Position numbers and translations under genes: made by a program. A DNA stretch of 10,829 nucleotides. It comes from Ophioceras dolichostomum. Its lineage: Eukaryota > Ascomycota > Sordariomycetes > Magnaporthales > Ophioceraceae. The stretch is from assembly GCA_003049485.1 (NCBI GenBank), contig PYST01000636.1:1-10829 (forward strand), written 5' to 3'. The notes below the pieces were generated by a model. It was not told where the DNA came from. It ran no database searches and worked only from the letters and a program-made list of their open reading frames with translations. Of this stretch, positions 1 through 9,053 are shown piece by piece (the stretch's first letter is position 1; each line of letters begins with the position of its first letter).

Positions 1-45
1 TTCATTTGCATTGACCCCTGATTTTTGATGTGGCGCACAGACTAT

Positions 46-77
46 GCACCGTTTCTAGGGCTGCACCGGTTCTAGGG
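46..77. repeat. Short tandem duplication, 17-bp period
   Basis: The 15-mer at 46-60 recurs at 63-77 with one mismatch (T versus G at its seventh base), separated by CT. It is a two-copy repeat with no visible coding context. Confidence 0.7.
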
Positions 78-1994
78 TGGCCACGTTACAAGTTGACGCC
101 GTGGGAGCCGAAACTTCAAGTCACTCACCGGCCGCCTCGTCATCTCCTCTGTCTGCTAATTAAGAGACGTCATCACTGGAGAGGAGGGTGAGAGGAGGGT
201 CCTTAACTCAAGAACGGTTATCGCGTTTGCGATTTCGATGGGGCAACGGTGGGCTAGGCACCTGATAACGCGTAGTGTATATCTGATAGAGTATTTCTCA
301 CCCTAGATTATCTTCTAGTCTGTTGCCTGCTCAGTTGATGGTGAGGTTCCCCGCCGCCATTCCTTTGGAGGGGACATATCAATGTCCGAACGCTGCCGTA
401 GCCCGATAGTATGGTAGTGAGGCCCCAGTAACATCTAGTCCTCCAGTGATGACTCCCATGCGTCTCTTGCCGTCTAGTGTTGCCACTAATCTCAGTCCGG
501 GACATGTTGGGGGAATCCCGTGGGTTGGGTTGCAGTGAAGGTGACGAACCACGCTGTTGGGAACAATCTCGGGCGGGAATTGTGTTTAGTAGTATCCACG
601 ATGGTGATTCCAGGTCCCACGCGGAGTTTACCGTTGCAGGAGCGGAGCCTCCTTACCCTCCATCTCTCCCTTTGTCGGCAGTGGTAAAAGCTTGTAAGCT
701 AGCGGTCCATAAAATCCAGGCGTGGCCGGAACATAAACCAGTTTCGATCTGGCCGGGCTACTATTCGCAATCCAGTAGTAGAGAATCGCACAACGCGAGG
801 ATGCCCTGCAATATAAACGACCGCACTGGGGCACCTCGGGGTGATGAGGCGTGCGATGTATAATTAAGAGGTACGGCGGTACACCCACAAACGTACATAA
901 CTAGAAATCGCAGCCATCTGTCTTGCAGTAATGTTCACCAACCGCGATCGTATGCTTGTCGTGCATAAGTTCAACATCAGCCGACGCCATTATCAACCAG
1001 TCTAAACTCTAACTCTGACTCGGCCCAACCAATGGGATGGAATTGGTGTCGGGGTCTCTGTTTTTTGCTCAAGCGGCCAGCCCTACTGCGCTCCGACTTC
1101 TTCCAAAAACCGCATTTCGACGGAGGCAAGGATCGAGATCCCGGGAGAGCTCAAAAGTTTAAATGAACGTTAGGGCGACGCGTCTGGTTATGGTTTGGAA
1201 ACCACCTGCCACACTGACAGTCGCCTTCCCAAAAGTGTAGCTCGTACACACACCTGCAGATTGGGGCATCTATCTCAAAGTAGAAGCAGAGAGAAACAAA
1301 ATAAATCAAAGGAGTTATTTTGCGATCAAATTGAGTCTCGGACATGACGAAAGGGAGCAGATCATGGCAGTTGAAAATAGCAGCCAAAAAAGGGCCAAAG
1401 CGGACCGTTCCGACGCCGTGATAGCTTTTTTAGCTCCACTGACAGGACTGGAACTACGAATACCAGCGCCATATTGCCTACCCGTACCTACCAGACCCAA
1501 GCTGCACCAGCCGGCATTCACGAGCACACCATAACAAAAGACAGAAGGAAGAAAAAGAAAAGCGCCCTAAACAAGTTAAATCCAACAAAAAAAAACAAAA
1601 AACATACAACAGCAGGAATTCGCTGGTGGTCACCCACCCAACTACTACTCCGCCGGTCGCTGGCTTATCTAGGGGGGAGCGGACGGGACCCCGAGTTTTC
1701 CAGTGCCTATGGTCGTATGTGATTGTTTCTTGTGCAAGGCGCACTGATATAGAAAACGAGCGCATCTGGTTCATCAAGTGAGCGGGATGGCCCTGGCAGG
1801 GGCGTCCTTTCAGGGATCGTTGCTCCTGGGAGGGTCGAATGCAGATGAGTGGCGACGGGAACGAACAATCGACATCGTAGCATTTTTTCCTTTTGGTTCA
1901 TCTGCCATGAAATTTGGACACTCGTTCCAACCGAGCCTTCTCCCGAGAGACAGAAAGGAAGCATTATCGTCATCAGTACATTACCATCATCCCA

Positions 1995-2018
1995 CCCACT
2001 CACCCACTCACCCACTCG
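1995..2018. repeat. Minisatellite (CCCACTCA)3
   Basis: There are three consecutive copies of CCCACTCA, the last ending in G, preceded by a partial CCCA at 1991-1994. It lies 56-80 bases past the stop codon of the minus-strand nuclease, so it would be a G-rich GTGGGTGA-type repeat in that gene's 3' UTR or just beyond. Confidence 0.85.
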
Positions 2019-2073
2019 AGCATCACAACCCAACCATATGTCACCCACCTCCCACCCTAAACACTCTAACTAC

Positions 2074-4070
2074 CTAACCACAAGCACAAAGATTAAACCT
2101 CGCCACGCTCGGATCGTGATCCGAAACCATCCGCTCGGTGTCCTGCCACGTGTTGACGTGGAGGTGCTCGTACTCGGACTTCCCCTGCAGGGACGGACTC
2201 ACGAAGATGTGGTCCAGCTGCTGCGTGTTCATGTCGAACACGTACGAGTAGCGCTCGTTGTCGGGTATGCCCGCCACGGCGTCCAGATCCAATAACCCGG
2301 AAGCGGCGACGAAGTTCTTGATGGGAGGCGCGAACGTGAACTCGTTGAAGTCGCCTGCTGTGATGATGCGCGCTTTGGGGTCCTGGGCTAGGATGGAGGC
2401 GATGAATGCCTGTGAGGGATGGGATGGTTTGGTGTTAATGACGATTGTGATGGCGGTGATAATGATGGACAGGGTTGCGTTGGGTGCTTGTTGTGGTCCT
2501 AGATACCACTTTGTTGCTCAGTTGGGAAGGAAGTGCACGGGGGATTAGGACTTACGCTCGTGACGTTCACCTGCGCCATGCGCGCTGCGATGACACCGTT
2601 TATCGGCGGGCGCGGATCGCCGTGCAGCGACGAGCTGCCGCCCTTGGACGAGAAGTGCACGTTGATGGTGAAGAAGACCTTCCCGCCGCGCTTGGGCTTC
2701 CACGCGGCCACGAGCGGCTTCCGGCTGGCCACCCAGGCCGAGCTCGTGGGGTCGATGCGTCCCGGGTTGAAGCTCAGCGCCGGACCGGGAAGCACCTGGG
2801 TCGCGTCCGTGCTGCCGCCCGGGTTCTCGTTGACGAGCGACACGACGTCAGGGCGGTACAAGTACGCGACGCGGATGTTGCCGCCGTTGACGCCACCGTC
2901 CTGGTTGTTGACGGGCGCGATCTCGGTGTAGTTGTAGACGACGCCGCTGAGGGTTTTCACGGTGGCGGCCAAGGCGGCGAGCGTGGCGTTGCCGGTCGTA
3001 ACACCGTTGTTGGTTGTGCAGCTGTCGTCCTGGACCTCCTGCAGGAACACGACGTCAGGTGTGCGGAGGGAGTCGACCAGCTGTGCGGCCACGGCGGGAA
3101 GGTGCGCCGAAGTGGGGCAGAGGTTCTCGACATTGAAGACGCCGAACGTGATGCCGCGGCAGTTGCCCGTGCTGGTCAGCGTCGCGTTCTTTGGGTTGTA
3201 GACGGCCGGTGAGGAGATGGTGATCGCCGTCAGGGGCAGGATGCGGTAGAAGCCGAAGGCGTAGGTCACCACGCCTGTGATGTCGGCGAACTTGTCGCCC
3301 AGCTTGGTGCCCCCTGGGTTGGACGTGCCGTCGAGCGGGCTCCCGATCAGGATGGCCTCCGGGTTGGCGTCCTTGTCGGTCATGGTCAGCCCGCCGCGCG
3401 CATTGCGGCCCGTGGCCGCCCAGTCGCCCACCACCCACGTGTCGCCGAAGCTGTTCGGCCTGTTCAGCGCGACGGGGGACTTGACTGTCACCAGCTCGCC
3501 ATTGATGCTCTCCCAGAAATCGAGCCCGTAGGTCGCAGGGTCTAGCACCGGGTTGACGGTTGAGACGTTGGACACGGCGTTAGGCAGGGCGAAGACGTCG
3601 CCGCCGTCTAGGCTGGTGTACTGAGTCGTGGGAGGTGAGGGAGTGTTGGTGCCGATCACCAGCGGGGCCGCTAGCGCGGTGTTACCCCTGGAAATCACTC
3701 GGACATTCGCGGGTGCCGTGATCTCAGTCAGGTACATGGGCATGTACGTCGCAGTCGGGCGGTACTCGGCGACTCTGCCGTCCAGCGCGATCACGTCGGC
3801 AACCGTGACGGAGGCCCCGACGGTGCTGCCGAAGACGTAGATGGCCTCCGATGTGAGCGGGTCGTTGTCGGGCACGTCCGATCGGAGCCAGATTCCGCTG
3901 GGTCCCTTGGCTAGCACCACGCCCGTCACGTTCATGACAGCCTGGTCCTTGTAAGGCGAAATGAACTTGTTGCCATTGATCTCCGCAATGGTCACACAGC
4001 GCGACGTCGCGACCGCCCCGGCCAGGACAGCTAGAGAAGACAGCTGCAGCCGCCCGGTTGGGATCATCAT
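2074..4070 (-). CDS. Secreted endonuclease/exonuclease/phosphatase-fold nuclease (NucH/ExeM-like)
   Basis: Two exons, 4070-2556 and 2409-2074, join in phase 0 to give 616 residues. The N-terminus, with a hydrophobic LSSLAVLAGAVA core at about residues 10-21, looks like a signal peptide, so the product is probably secreted. Residues about 25-140 (TIAEINGNKF, then GIWLRSD) resemble the OB-fold-like region found in front of bacterial extracellular nucleases. The catalytic EEP domain starts near 309 and keeps its motifs: FNVENL (N313), FLQEVQ (E345), NVHFSSK (H472), GDFNE (D525, N527), LDHIF (D571, H572) and SDHDP (D602, H603). These are the metal-binding and acid/base positions of Mg-dependent DNases. 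Several NxS/T sequons are present. The start is the first ATG of ATGATG, in a good CCCACC context; the frame stays open upstream to 4343 but with no ATG. The gene is GC-rich, uninterrupted and looks functional. The nuclease fold is secure; exact substrate is inferred. Confidence 0.93.
2410..2555 (-). other. Intron of the nuclease gene
   Basis: The donor is GTAAGT and the acceptor TCACAG, with a branch-like ATTAAC about 35 bases upstream of the acceptor. The intron is 146 nt, phase 0. It splits the EEP domain between NVTS and AFIAS, just before the catalytic GDFNE motif. Reading through meets a stop at 2499, so splicing is needed for the C-terminal catalytic motifs. Confidence 0.93.
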
Positions 4071-4156
4071 GGTGGGCGATTGGGGCCTTGCGTGGTCGTC
4101 ACATGCACCAGGGCGAGGGCGAGGACCGGGAAGTGGGGGAAGGGGGAAGGAGACAT
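4067..4156 (-). promoter_or_regulatory. Upstream ORF overlapping the nuclease start (ATGA)
   Basis: A 29-codon ORF begins at ATG 4156 and its TGA (4069-4067) overlaps the nuclease start as A-TGA-TG. Two more ATGs in the same frame, at 4165 and 4174, would lengthen it to 32 or 35 codons. The peptide is Pro-rich and hydrophobic. Whether it is translated depends on the transcription start: the TATA-like box at 4193-4199 would place that near 4160-4175, so one or more of these ATGs may be in the leader. If so, nuclease translation would need reinitiation or leaky scanning. The ORF is seen directly; the regulatory role is inferred. Confidence 0.35.
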
Positions 4157-4192
4157 GTTGAGCATGGACAGCATCGCAGGCGTAGCGAGCAG

Positions 4193-4199
4193 TATTTAT
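4193..4199 (-). promoter_or_regulatory. TATA-like box of the nuclease gene
   Basis: The minus strand reads ATAAATA 123-129 bases upstream of the start codon. The leader between it and the ATG is strongly C/T-rich on the coding strand, which is common in fungal promoters. Confidence 0.4.
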
Positions 4200-5441
4200 T
4201 ACTTGTATGACAGCTCTTCGCTCTGTTTTCCCAGCTAAGAGAGACGCACGCGGAGATGAAGTTCGCGATAGGAAGCTGGTAAAGCAACTTGACGGGAGCG
4301 GGAGTAGTGGCAATGAGGTTCGGCGGGGAAGCGGGGATGCCAAACAGGGATGTTGACAAGCTTATCGAGGGGTCCGGGGACGCCCATTGGCGAATCGATT
4401 CAGGGGTTTTGCAGATGCCAATCCAGGACTTTCGCCAATCGGGTGCCGCTCTCGATAGCACGTTGTAGCGATTAGGGAGGTTCACGTGCTGACGGAACTC
4501 TCCTGGATGCAACTTGGCTGCAGTTTTTCTTCCAGAAAATGGCAACAGAAGCGATTGAACTCCCAAGGTGTCATTTATTCTCTTCGTATCCACGGCCCAC
4601 GTGCAATGAGCGAAGGGCACCCGTTTGCCTTCTCGGCCGAACACTCCTGCGATTAGTGAAGTGGCGACTTCTGCGGTGGCCCGTTCTAGCAGCTCGTTGA
4701 GGCTCCATTGCGACAAGACGAAGGGGTTGCCGCCCACTCGTTGCGGTCAGAGCATGTGGTTGGTAATCTTCAAATATTCGCAGGTAGCTGCGCCTCGTGC
4801 ACTAAAACTCGTTAGGGAAATCGGTGTCTTGCCTATGATGCATCCCGTCTCATGCCTTCCGTCCCCCAGTCTGGGGCTGGCCCGTTCAGATCAGGCGTGC
4901 GGCTTTGTGCTGTTAAGCGCGGGGCTCCCATCATCCATCGACCTGCCTCCGCGCAAAAGTGATGAATGGTTCGGGCAGTCGTCAAATCATCAGTCTGGAC
5001 GTGGTATCACGAACCGCAGCAGCCACACACCACACCAGACGCATTGGTGCCCGAAAACACAGCTCGTATTTTGCCGATCATGGGTGTTGTTGCTGTAGAC
5101 GTCCCGTTGCTCACGTTTTCTACTGGTACACAATTCCTTTCGGCTTCGCAAACGCGGCGTGCGCCTCCCAACGGCTGCTCCCCCCGCGGATGAGGCCCGG
5201 CCTTCCGAGTCCCTAGCATGCACTATGCCTAGGTTGCTCGAATGCAGCTGTGACAGCCATTATTTGTTGGACATTGCCTCGATGGTTGCCCGCAACAGAG
5301 GTGATTGCAATTTACCAGATACTGACGACCTAATACCATCGCTCCAACTTTTTTCTTATCCCTTGCCTTCAGAACGCGACTGTGGAGATACCAATCTGAT
5401 ATATTCCAAGATCCCCCGACATCCATCCTCGAGCGAGATCC
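4200..5441. other. Intergenic stretch, no supportable gene
   Basis: The left part is the presumed nuclease promoter. CCAAT motifs occur on the plus strand near 4417 and 4434 and on the minus strand near 4385. A 212-codon open frame on the minus strand (4737-4099) lacks any ATG except one beside its stop and shows no domain. The rest holds only short, unrecognised open frames. I see no tRNA, repeat or transposon signature here. Confidence 0.55.
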
Positions 5442-5490
5442 TCAGCAAGATGAGTTTGTCCCCACGAAGACGGCGAGAACAGCCGTGAAG

Positions 5491-5573
5491 CTGTGACGAG
5501 ACAGTCAGCGTGTCGAGTCTAGTCGCTAAGATTGGCCGGTCATGGCGACGTCCTTTGTGGCGGCGGGACTCAC
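5491..5573 (-). other. Intron 2 of the DUF6594 gene
   Basis: Donor GTGAGT, acceptor GTCACAG, 83 nt, phase 2, with a branch-like CGCTGACT about 13 bases before the acceptor. It leads into a 49-base last exon coding for the short terminal hydrophobic segment and the stop codon. Intact splice sites suggest that the locus was functional until recently. Confidence 0.75.
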
Positions 5574-6194
5574 GTTGAGGTTGCCACGAATACGTCTTTG
5601 ACAGTGGCGGACGAGGCGATGTTCAGCAGCAACGAGAAGATGGCATTGGAAAGGGCGATCACGCCAAGGCGCTTCAGCATATCAGTAGTCAGTTGCAACG
5701 CAGCCATGCCGAGAATAGGCAGAAGGCAAGCCACGAAGCCAGTGAGGACCTTGAGGACCCTGAATGATCCGTCGTTGGTGTACAGAACAGCGTTGTGTGG
5801 CAGTTCGGCCTCGGCCTTCTATAGGTAGTAGCCAGCAAGGAGGAGGGTCAGCAGGCTGGCAGATCCGATCACGAGAATCTGCCTGGGTACCAATGCATGA
5901 ATAGGGGTTTGGGTAGCGCATCGATACGAACATGTATGTGCTTGCCGATGAGGCGGTGGTAGAGCCCAATGAGGCGAATGGTCGTGTTGGACGTGAAGGC
6001 GTCCTCGGCGGTGGGCGACTTGACAACGACCATGTCCCTGTGATACTTGGGGTCACTCCAGATATCCTCGTCGTCGCCCAGGGGCCAGACGTTTCCCACA
6101 CTTCTGGTCTGCATCCAGTCGTCCAGCTGCCGCAAGTTGTCAGTCAGCGGCTTGTCGAGCTCGGCAACCTTCTTGGAGAGGATGAGAGATATCT

Positions 6195-6276
6195 CTGTGA
6201 ATGCTCGGACAGCTCGTTAGCGAATAGCATTGATGGCGCCGACTGAGGAAAGTTATGGACAAAAGAGGGAACTCAC
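6195..6276 (-). other. Intron 1 of the DUF6594 gene
   Basis: Donor GTGAGT, acceptor TTCACAG, 82 nt, phase 1. A branch-like GCTAAC lies about 20-25 bases before the acceptor. Joining the exons restores a Gln codon and connects ALRQY to ISLILSKK, as expected for the family's helical region. Confidence 0.75.
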
Positions 6277-6884
6277 GGTATTGCCTGAGCGCCTTGCGGG
6301 TTTTCAGGATAGTAGCGATCTACTTCTTACACTCCCCATCGCCGCGTTTAGAGAACCTCAATCCTTTCAAGGCTAGCCAGCGTCGTCCATAGATCGACCG
6401 ATCCGGATGGCTAGACTTGCCGTCGGCCGCTTGGAACTTGCGAAGCTCCTTCTCCAGGATGGCGAGCTCCGCTTGCCGGTACAATAGGTCTTCCGCTGCC
6501 AAGGCCGAGAAATTGAGCGATACGCGTTGAAGCTCGGCAGCCCGCTCATCAAGTGAGCCAGGCGGGCATAGCCACCGACTTCCAGCTTGTCTGTATCAGA
6601 TGAGATGTCGGGGCCGCAATTGTTCTTTTCGGAGTGAAGAAGTGGTGAACAAGTTGCGGACGTGGCAGCCAGGCTTGTCTCTGGGGTGAACAGGGATGTA
6701 ATATCGGGCTCCGACAGAGAGTGGTCGGTCACTCGGGGTAATGATGACGGTGTTCTTCCCTTTGAGCCTCAGCCTTGCCATCACCCCACACCCAAAATTT
6801 ACACAGCCCACCTCCCGCTAACATCCCTGGCCGCTTGCCCGGAAGTGCACACGTGAGTATGCACAAGGGAGTACACGACAGCCC

Positions 6885-6890
6885 TATAAA
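6885..6890 (+). promoter_or_regulatory. TATA box (TATAAA)
   Basis: A TATAAA hexamer is followed by GTATAT and then by a pyrimidine-rich leader. It sits 120 bases before the ATG at 7010, suggesting a plus-strand promoter. It may serve the Pro/Gln-rich locus downstream. Confidence 0.35.
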
Positions 6891-7009
6891 GTATATCTGA
6901 CGAGCCACGTCGCAGAGTGCTGCAGCCAGTCAACCACGCCCCTCTTTCCTCGCCTTATTGTCCAACATATTACCCCAAGTGCACTTTTGGGCTTACATGC
7001 TACAACACA

Positions 7010-7138
7010 ATGTGGCATGACTTTTCCCACCAATACACCAACTCGGGCTCATGCTCTCAAAATCCCCAACTCAGCTATCAAGCGATACGTGTCAGGCTCG
7101 GACAAGGAGTGCAGTTCATCCGCCCCGTTGATAAATGA
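7010..7138 (+). CDS. Small ORF, possible first exon, unrecognised
   Basis: This 42-codon ORF starts at an ATG in a good fungal context (CAACACA-ATG) downstream of a TATA box. It begins MWHDFSHQYTNSGS and is rich in Gln, Ser and Tyr, similar in composition to the reading frame at 7320-7950. I therefore suspect it is a first exon of that locus, but I cannot find a convincing donor/acceptor pair joining them. A tiny upstream ORF (ATG 6997, ending 7020) precedes it. It could also be random open sequence. I do not recognise a family. Confidence 0.2.
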   Translation: MWHDFSHQYTNSGSCSQNPQLSYQAIRVRLGQGVQFIRPVDK

Positions 7139-7319
7139 TTTTTGCTATCATGAACAAAGGCACAACTGAACCGGGAATTCTACCAGATAGATGTAAGGCA
7201 GATTAGAACGCTTTTCAGGATATTGTGCGCTTTTCCAGCGTCGCGATGCCGACGTGTCGGAGCCTGCGCCTGCCTTGCTCAAGTATTATATATTCTCCCC
7301 CCGGACCCCTGCTTGATGA

Positions 7320-8396
7320 CCAGTCTTCTCTTACGGTAGCATCTCTCCTTCCTCAGCTCGAGGTAGAAACACCAGAGTCTCTCGTTCCATTACCGCTCGA
7401 TCTTCTTGGGAGCGACTTGAAGACTCATCAAAGAGTTTGCCGTACTCCCAATACCAACAACTGGGCTACATCCAGGCTGCCCAGCCCCCCACAAAGCCAG
7501 CAGAATGTCAAGAGGCTACAGAACCTGGTGTACCCTACCACGGCCAGGATACTACGACTGGCGCCCCCTGGCCCGGTCCCCCTGGCCAACCCGCATACGA
7601 GGCTAGCACATCCCACCCAGCGCAGTGCTACCCATTGGAGCTAGGAGCAGCCCTCTCTGGTACACATCCAGTGCGTCCTCATTACCATAACCCGGCTCAA
7701 CTGTCAGGCTGCCACTTGCCCAATTCAAGCGGCTATTTTGATGAGTGCAGCCGCTCCTACTATGCCGCCAGCGCAACCCCTGTTCCCTACCAAACCGTCT
7801 CAAGCAACCAAGCTGAGCCTCTCCCTCACATCCACCCCGAGTCTGGGTATTGGGCCGCCGCCGGGTCGACAAACCACAGCGTCGGGTTTGTGTAGACGAC
7901 TCTGGGCTGGGATGCTCAGTCTCAGAAGCAAAGCAGCCCCAGCAACAGCGGTGAGGTGAATTGCCGCATCCGTAAATCATCTGGGAAAAAAACAGGTATA
8001 GGGACGTAGGTACATGTCCGTCAATCGACCCGAATAGCTAATGCCGGTTCAGACAGCGACCATTTCCGACTCTATGGAAAACATGAAGGACATTGATGAT
8101 ACGTACCTAGGACCTACTCACTGCCACGCCTGTCAGATGCTTTCAAGACTCTAGTCCATGGAGCCACGCACCTATCCATATGCTGCCTGTCACTGTCGTT
8201 TCCCTTGCCCCAATTTTCCTCTCGTTGTTTACCTAATGTTAACGAACCAACTAACGCTGATTATTCTCTCGAACTAGAGGCAGAGAAAAAAAGACAAAAG
8301 GAGGAGGATCGCCGAAGACGAGAGGAGGAACGTCGCAAGGCGGAAGAAAGAGAAAAGCAGAAAAGGAAGGATCAGAAGGACAAAGACAAGAAGTAA
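7320..8396 (+). pseudogene. Unidentified Pro/Gln/Tyr-rich protein with charged C-terminal helix, two exons, one in-frame stop
   Basis: The plus-strand frame from 7320 to 7950 is open except for one TAG at 7893-7895. It encodes a low-complexity segment (YSQYQQLGYIQAAQPP, WPGPPGQPAYE, then WDAQSQKQSSPSNS after the TAG). A candidate intron (7951-8277) joins it in phase to an exon whose 38 or so residues are almost all Lys, Arg, Glu, Asp or Gln (EKKRQKEEDRRRREEERRK and on), ending at TAA 8394-8396. Such a tail would form a single long charged helix or coiled coil. The strongest evidence is the in-frame junction across good splice sites and the strong composition bias of the last exon. The true start is not visible; the frame closes upstream at 7317-7319 and lacks a clear ATG. 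It may be a broken gene, or a real one with a different exon structure. No function is assigned. Confidence 0.4.
7951..8277 (+). other. Candidate intron of the Pro/Gln-rich locus
   Basis: Donor GTGAGG; acceptor GAACTAG preceded by a strong CTAAC/GCTGAT branch region at about 8251-8260. The junction is phase 1 and rebuilds a Glu codon. At 327 nt it is long for a filamentous fungus. The acceptor side is convincing; the donor is less certain, with GTGAAT at 7956 and GTATAG near 7996 as alternatives. Confidence 0.4.
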
Positions 8397-9053
8397 GACA
8401 AATGTGATAGACCAAACCAAGGTAGAGTGCTGGGATCAGGGCTTTTCTTTTCACGAAAACAGAGTGGGATACACACGGATTTCACCATACGTAAGCTGCC
8501 TTTGCCAGCTTCACCAGTGAAGGGCTTTTCTGGAGGCAGCCGAGACGGTGATCGGCGTTTTATTCTCTATAACTCTCTGTTCGAAACCTCAAATGTGCTT
8601 TTGCAGCACGGAGTAGTATTACCTCTCATATGGAACATGTGTGTACTCCGGTACCTTAATGGCGAGTACCTCAATCTCATAAACCAATCCCATCCGAAAG
8701 ACGAGAATTGTGGCTGTGCAGGCGTTTTTATACCTGCGTTCTCTCAAGCTGCATGCAGAGTGGCAGTGAGGAAGGAGGCTGCGTGCTCGTGACAGGCCAT
8801 CGAGCTGCAGCGCCCATGCAGCTTGGCAGTTTAACCTGTACTGTCACGATACGTCGCAACCCCTCCCAGATTTTCTTCGGTTTCCTCCCTTCATCCCATT
8901 TCCTGATCATCGGAACTTCCACCTCGGCGTCGTTTTTGAGGCCAGAATACTCAGATCCCTACCTGGTAGGTACCAAGACATGGCCGCCGCCGCCCTGCCA
9001 GACTATTTGCAGAATAAAGAGCTCTGTCACGAATAACCAAACGCCTATCGATC
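8397..9053. other. Intergenic stretch, no supportable gene
   Basis: No recognisable coding sequence. The long open frame starting at 8708 belongs to the downstream PigL_N locus only from about 9080 onward; its earlier part has no family resemblance. The stretch at about 8870-8940 is pyrimidine-rich, as expected for the promoter of that locus. Confidence 0.5.

Larger units (their letters stand above)
1..2073. other. Gene-poor stretch, no supportable coding sequence
   Basis: I see no convincing gene in these 2 kb. The longest open frames (about 477-863 on + and 628-888 on -) are short, have ordinary composition, lack recognisable motifs and overlap each other. An A-rich tract lies at about 1535-1612, with runs of up to nine A. 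Small repeats occur at 46-77, 180-201 and 1995-2018. The last 100 bases or so should hold the 3' UTR of the minus-strand nuclease gene. Positions 230-345 read on the minus strand have a faint resemblance to the start of a fungal LTR (see findings), too weak to annotate. Confidence 0.6.
5442..6781 (-). pseudogene. DUF6594-family membrane protein gene, broken
   Basis: Three exons are visible: about 6781-6277, 6194-5574 and 5490-5442, for about 390 residues. Family signatures in order are GYARLAHLMSG, LLYRQAELAILEKEL, LRQLDDWM, WPLGDDEDIW, DMVVVKSPTAEDAFTSN and LIGLYHRLIGKHI. Three hydrophobic helices follow (QILVIGSASLLTLLLAGYYL at about 5881-5822; about 5755-5690; about 5670-5605), then the terminal AVFVGTN. 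This is the usual DUF6594 layout: a cytoplasmic helical part and a C-terminal membrane part of unknown function. Breaks seen: in-frame TAG at 6322-6320 and 5821-5819, and frame changes at about 6515 and 5912. A further frame change near 6736 is needed if the start is ATG 6781; otherwise the N-terminal frame has no ATG before conserved sequence, so the start is uncertain. The family call is firm from the order of conserved pieces. True decay versus partial sequence error is open. Confidence 0.8.

Noticed and set aside
477..888. Overlapping open frames on both strands at 477-863 (+) and 628-888 (-)
   Set aside because: Neither has a recognisable motif or splice context; they exclude each other and look like chance open frames.
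1535..1612. A-rich tract as a poly(A) tail of a retroposed sequence
   Set aside because: It is interrupted by other bases, has no target duplication, and no coding sequence ends beside it.
2475..3438. Long plus- and minus-strand open frames overlapping the nuclease (for example 2475-3212 +, 3055-3438 -)
   Set aside because: They are shadows of the GC-rich coding sequence, Arg/Asp/His-heavy, with no motifs.
4071..4343. N-terminal extension of the nuclease frame to 4343
   Set aside because: The extension opens at TTG, contains no ATG, and would bury the signal peptide; the ATG at 4070 has a good context.
4099..4737. 212-codon open frame on the minus strand upstream of the nuclease
   Set aside because: It begins at GTG, has no ATG except one beside its stop, shows no domain, and overlaps the nuclease promoter and leader.
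6493..6520. A 28-nt GTATCG...TTGGCAG intron as an alternative to the frame break near 6512
   Set aside because: Too short for a fungal spliceosomal intron, and it would remove the conserved FSAL residues that read correctly after a single-base change.
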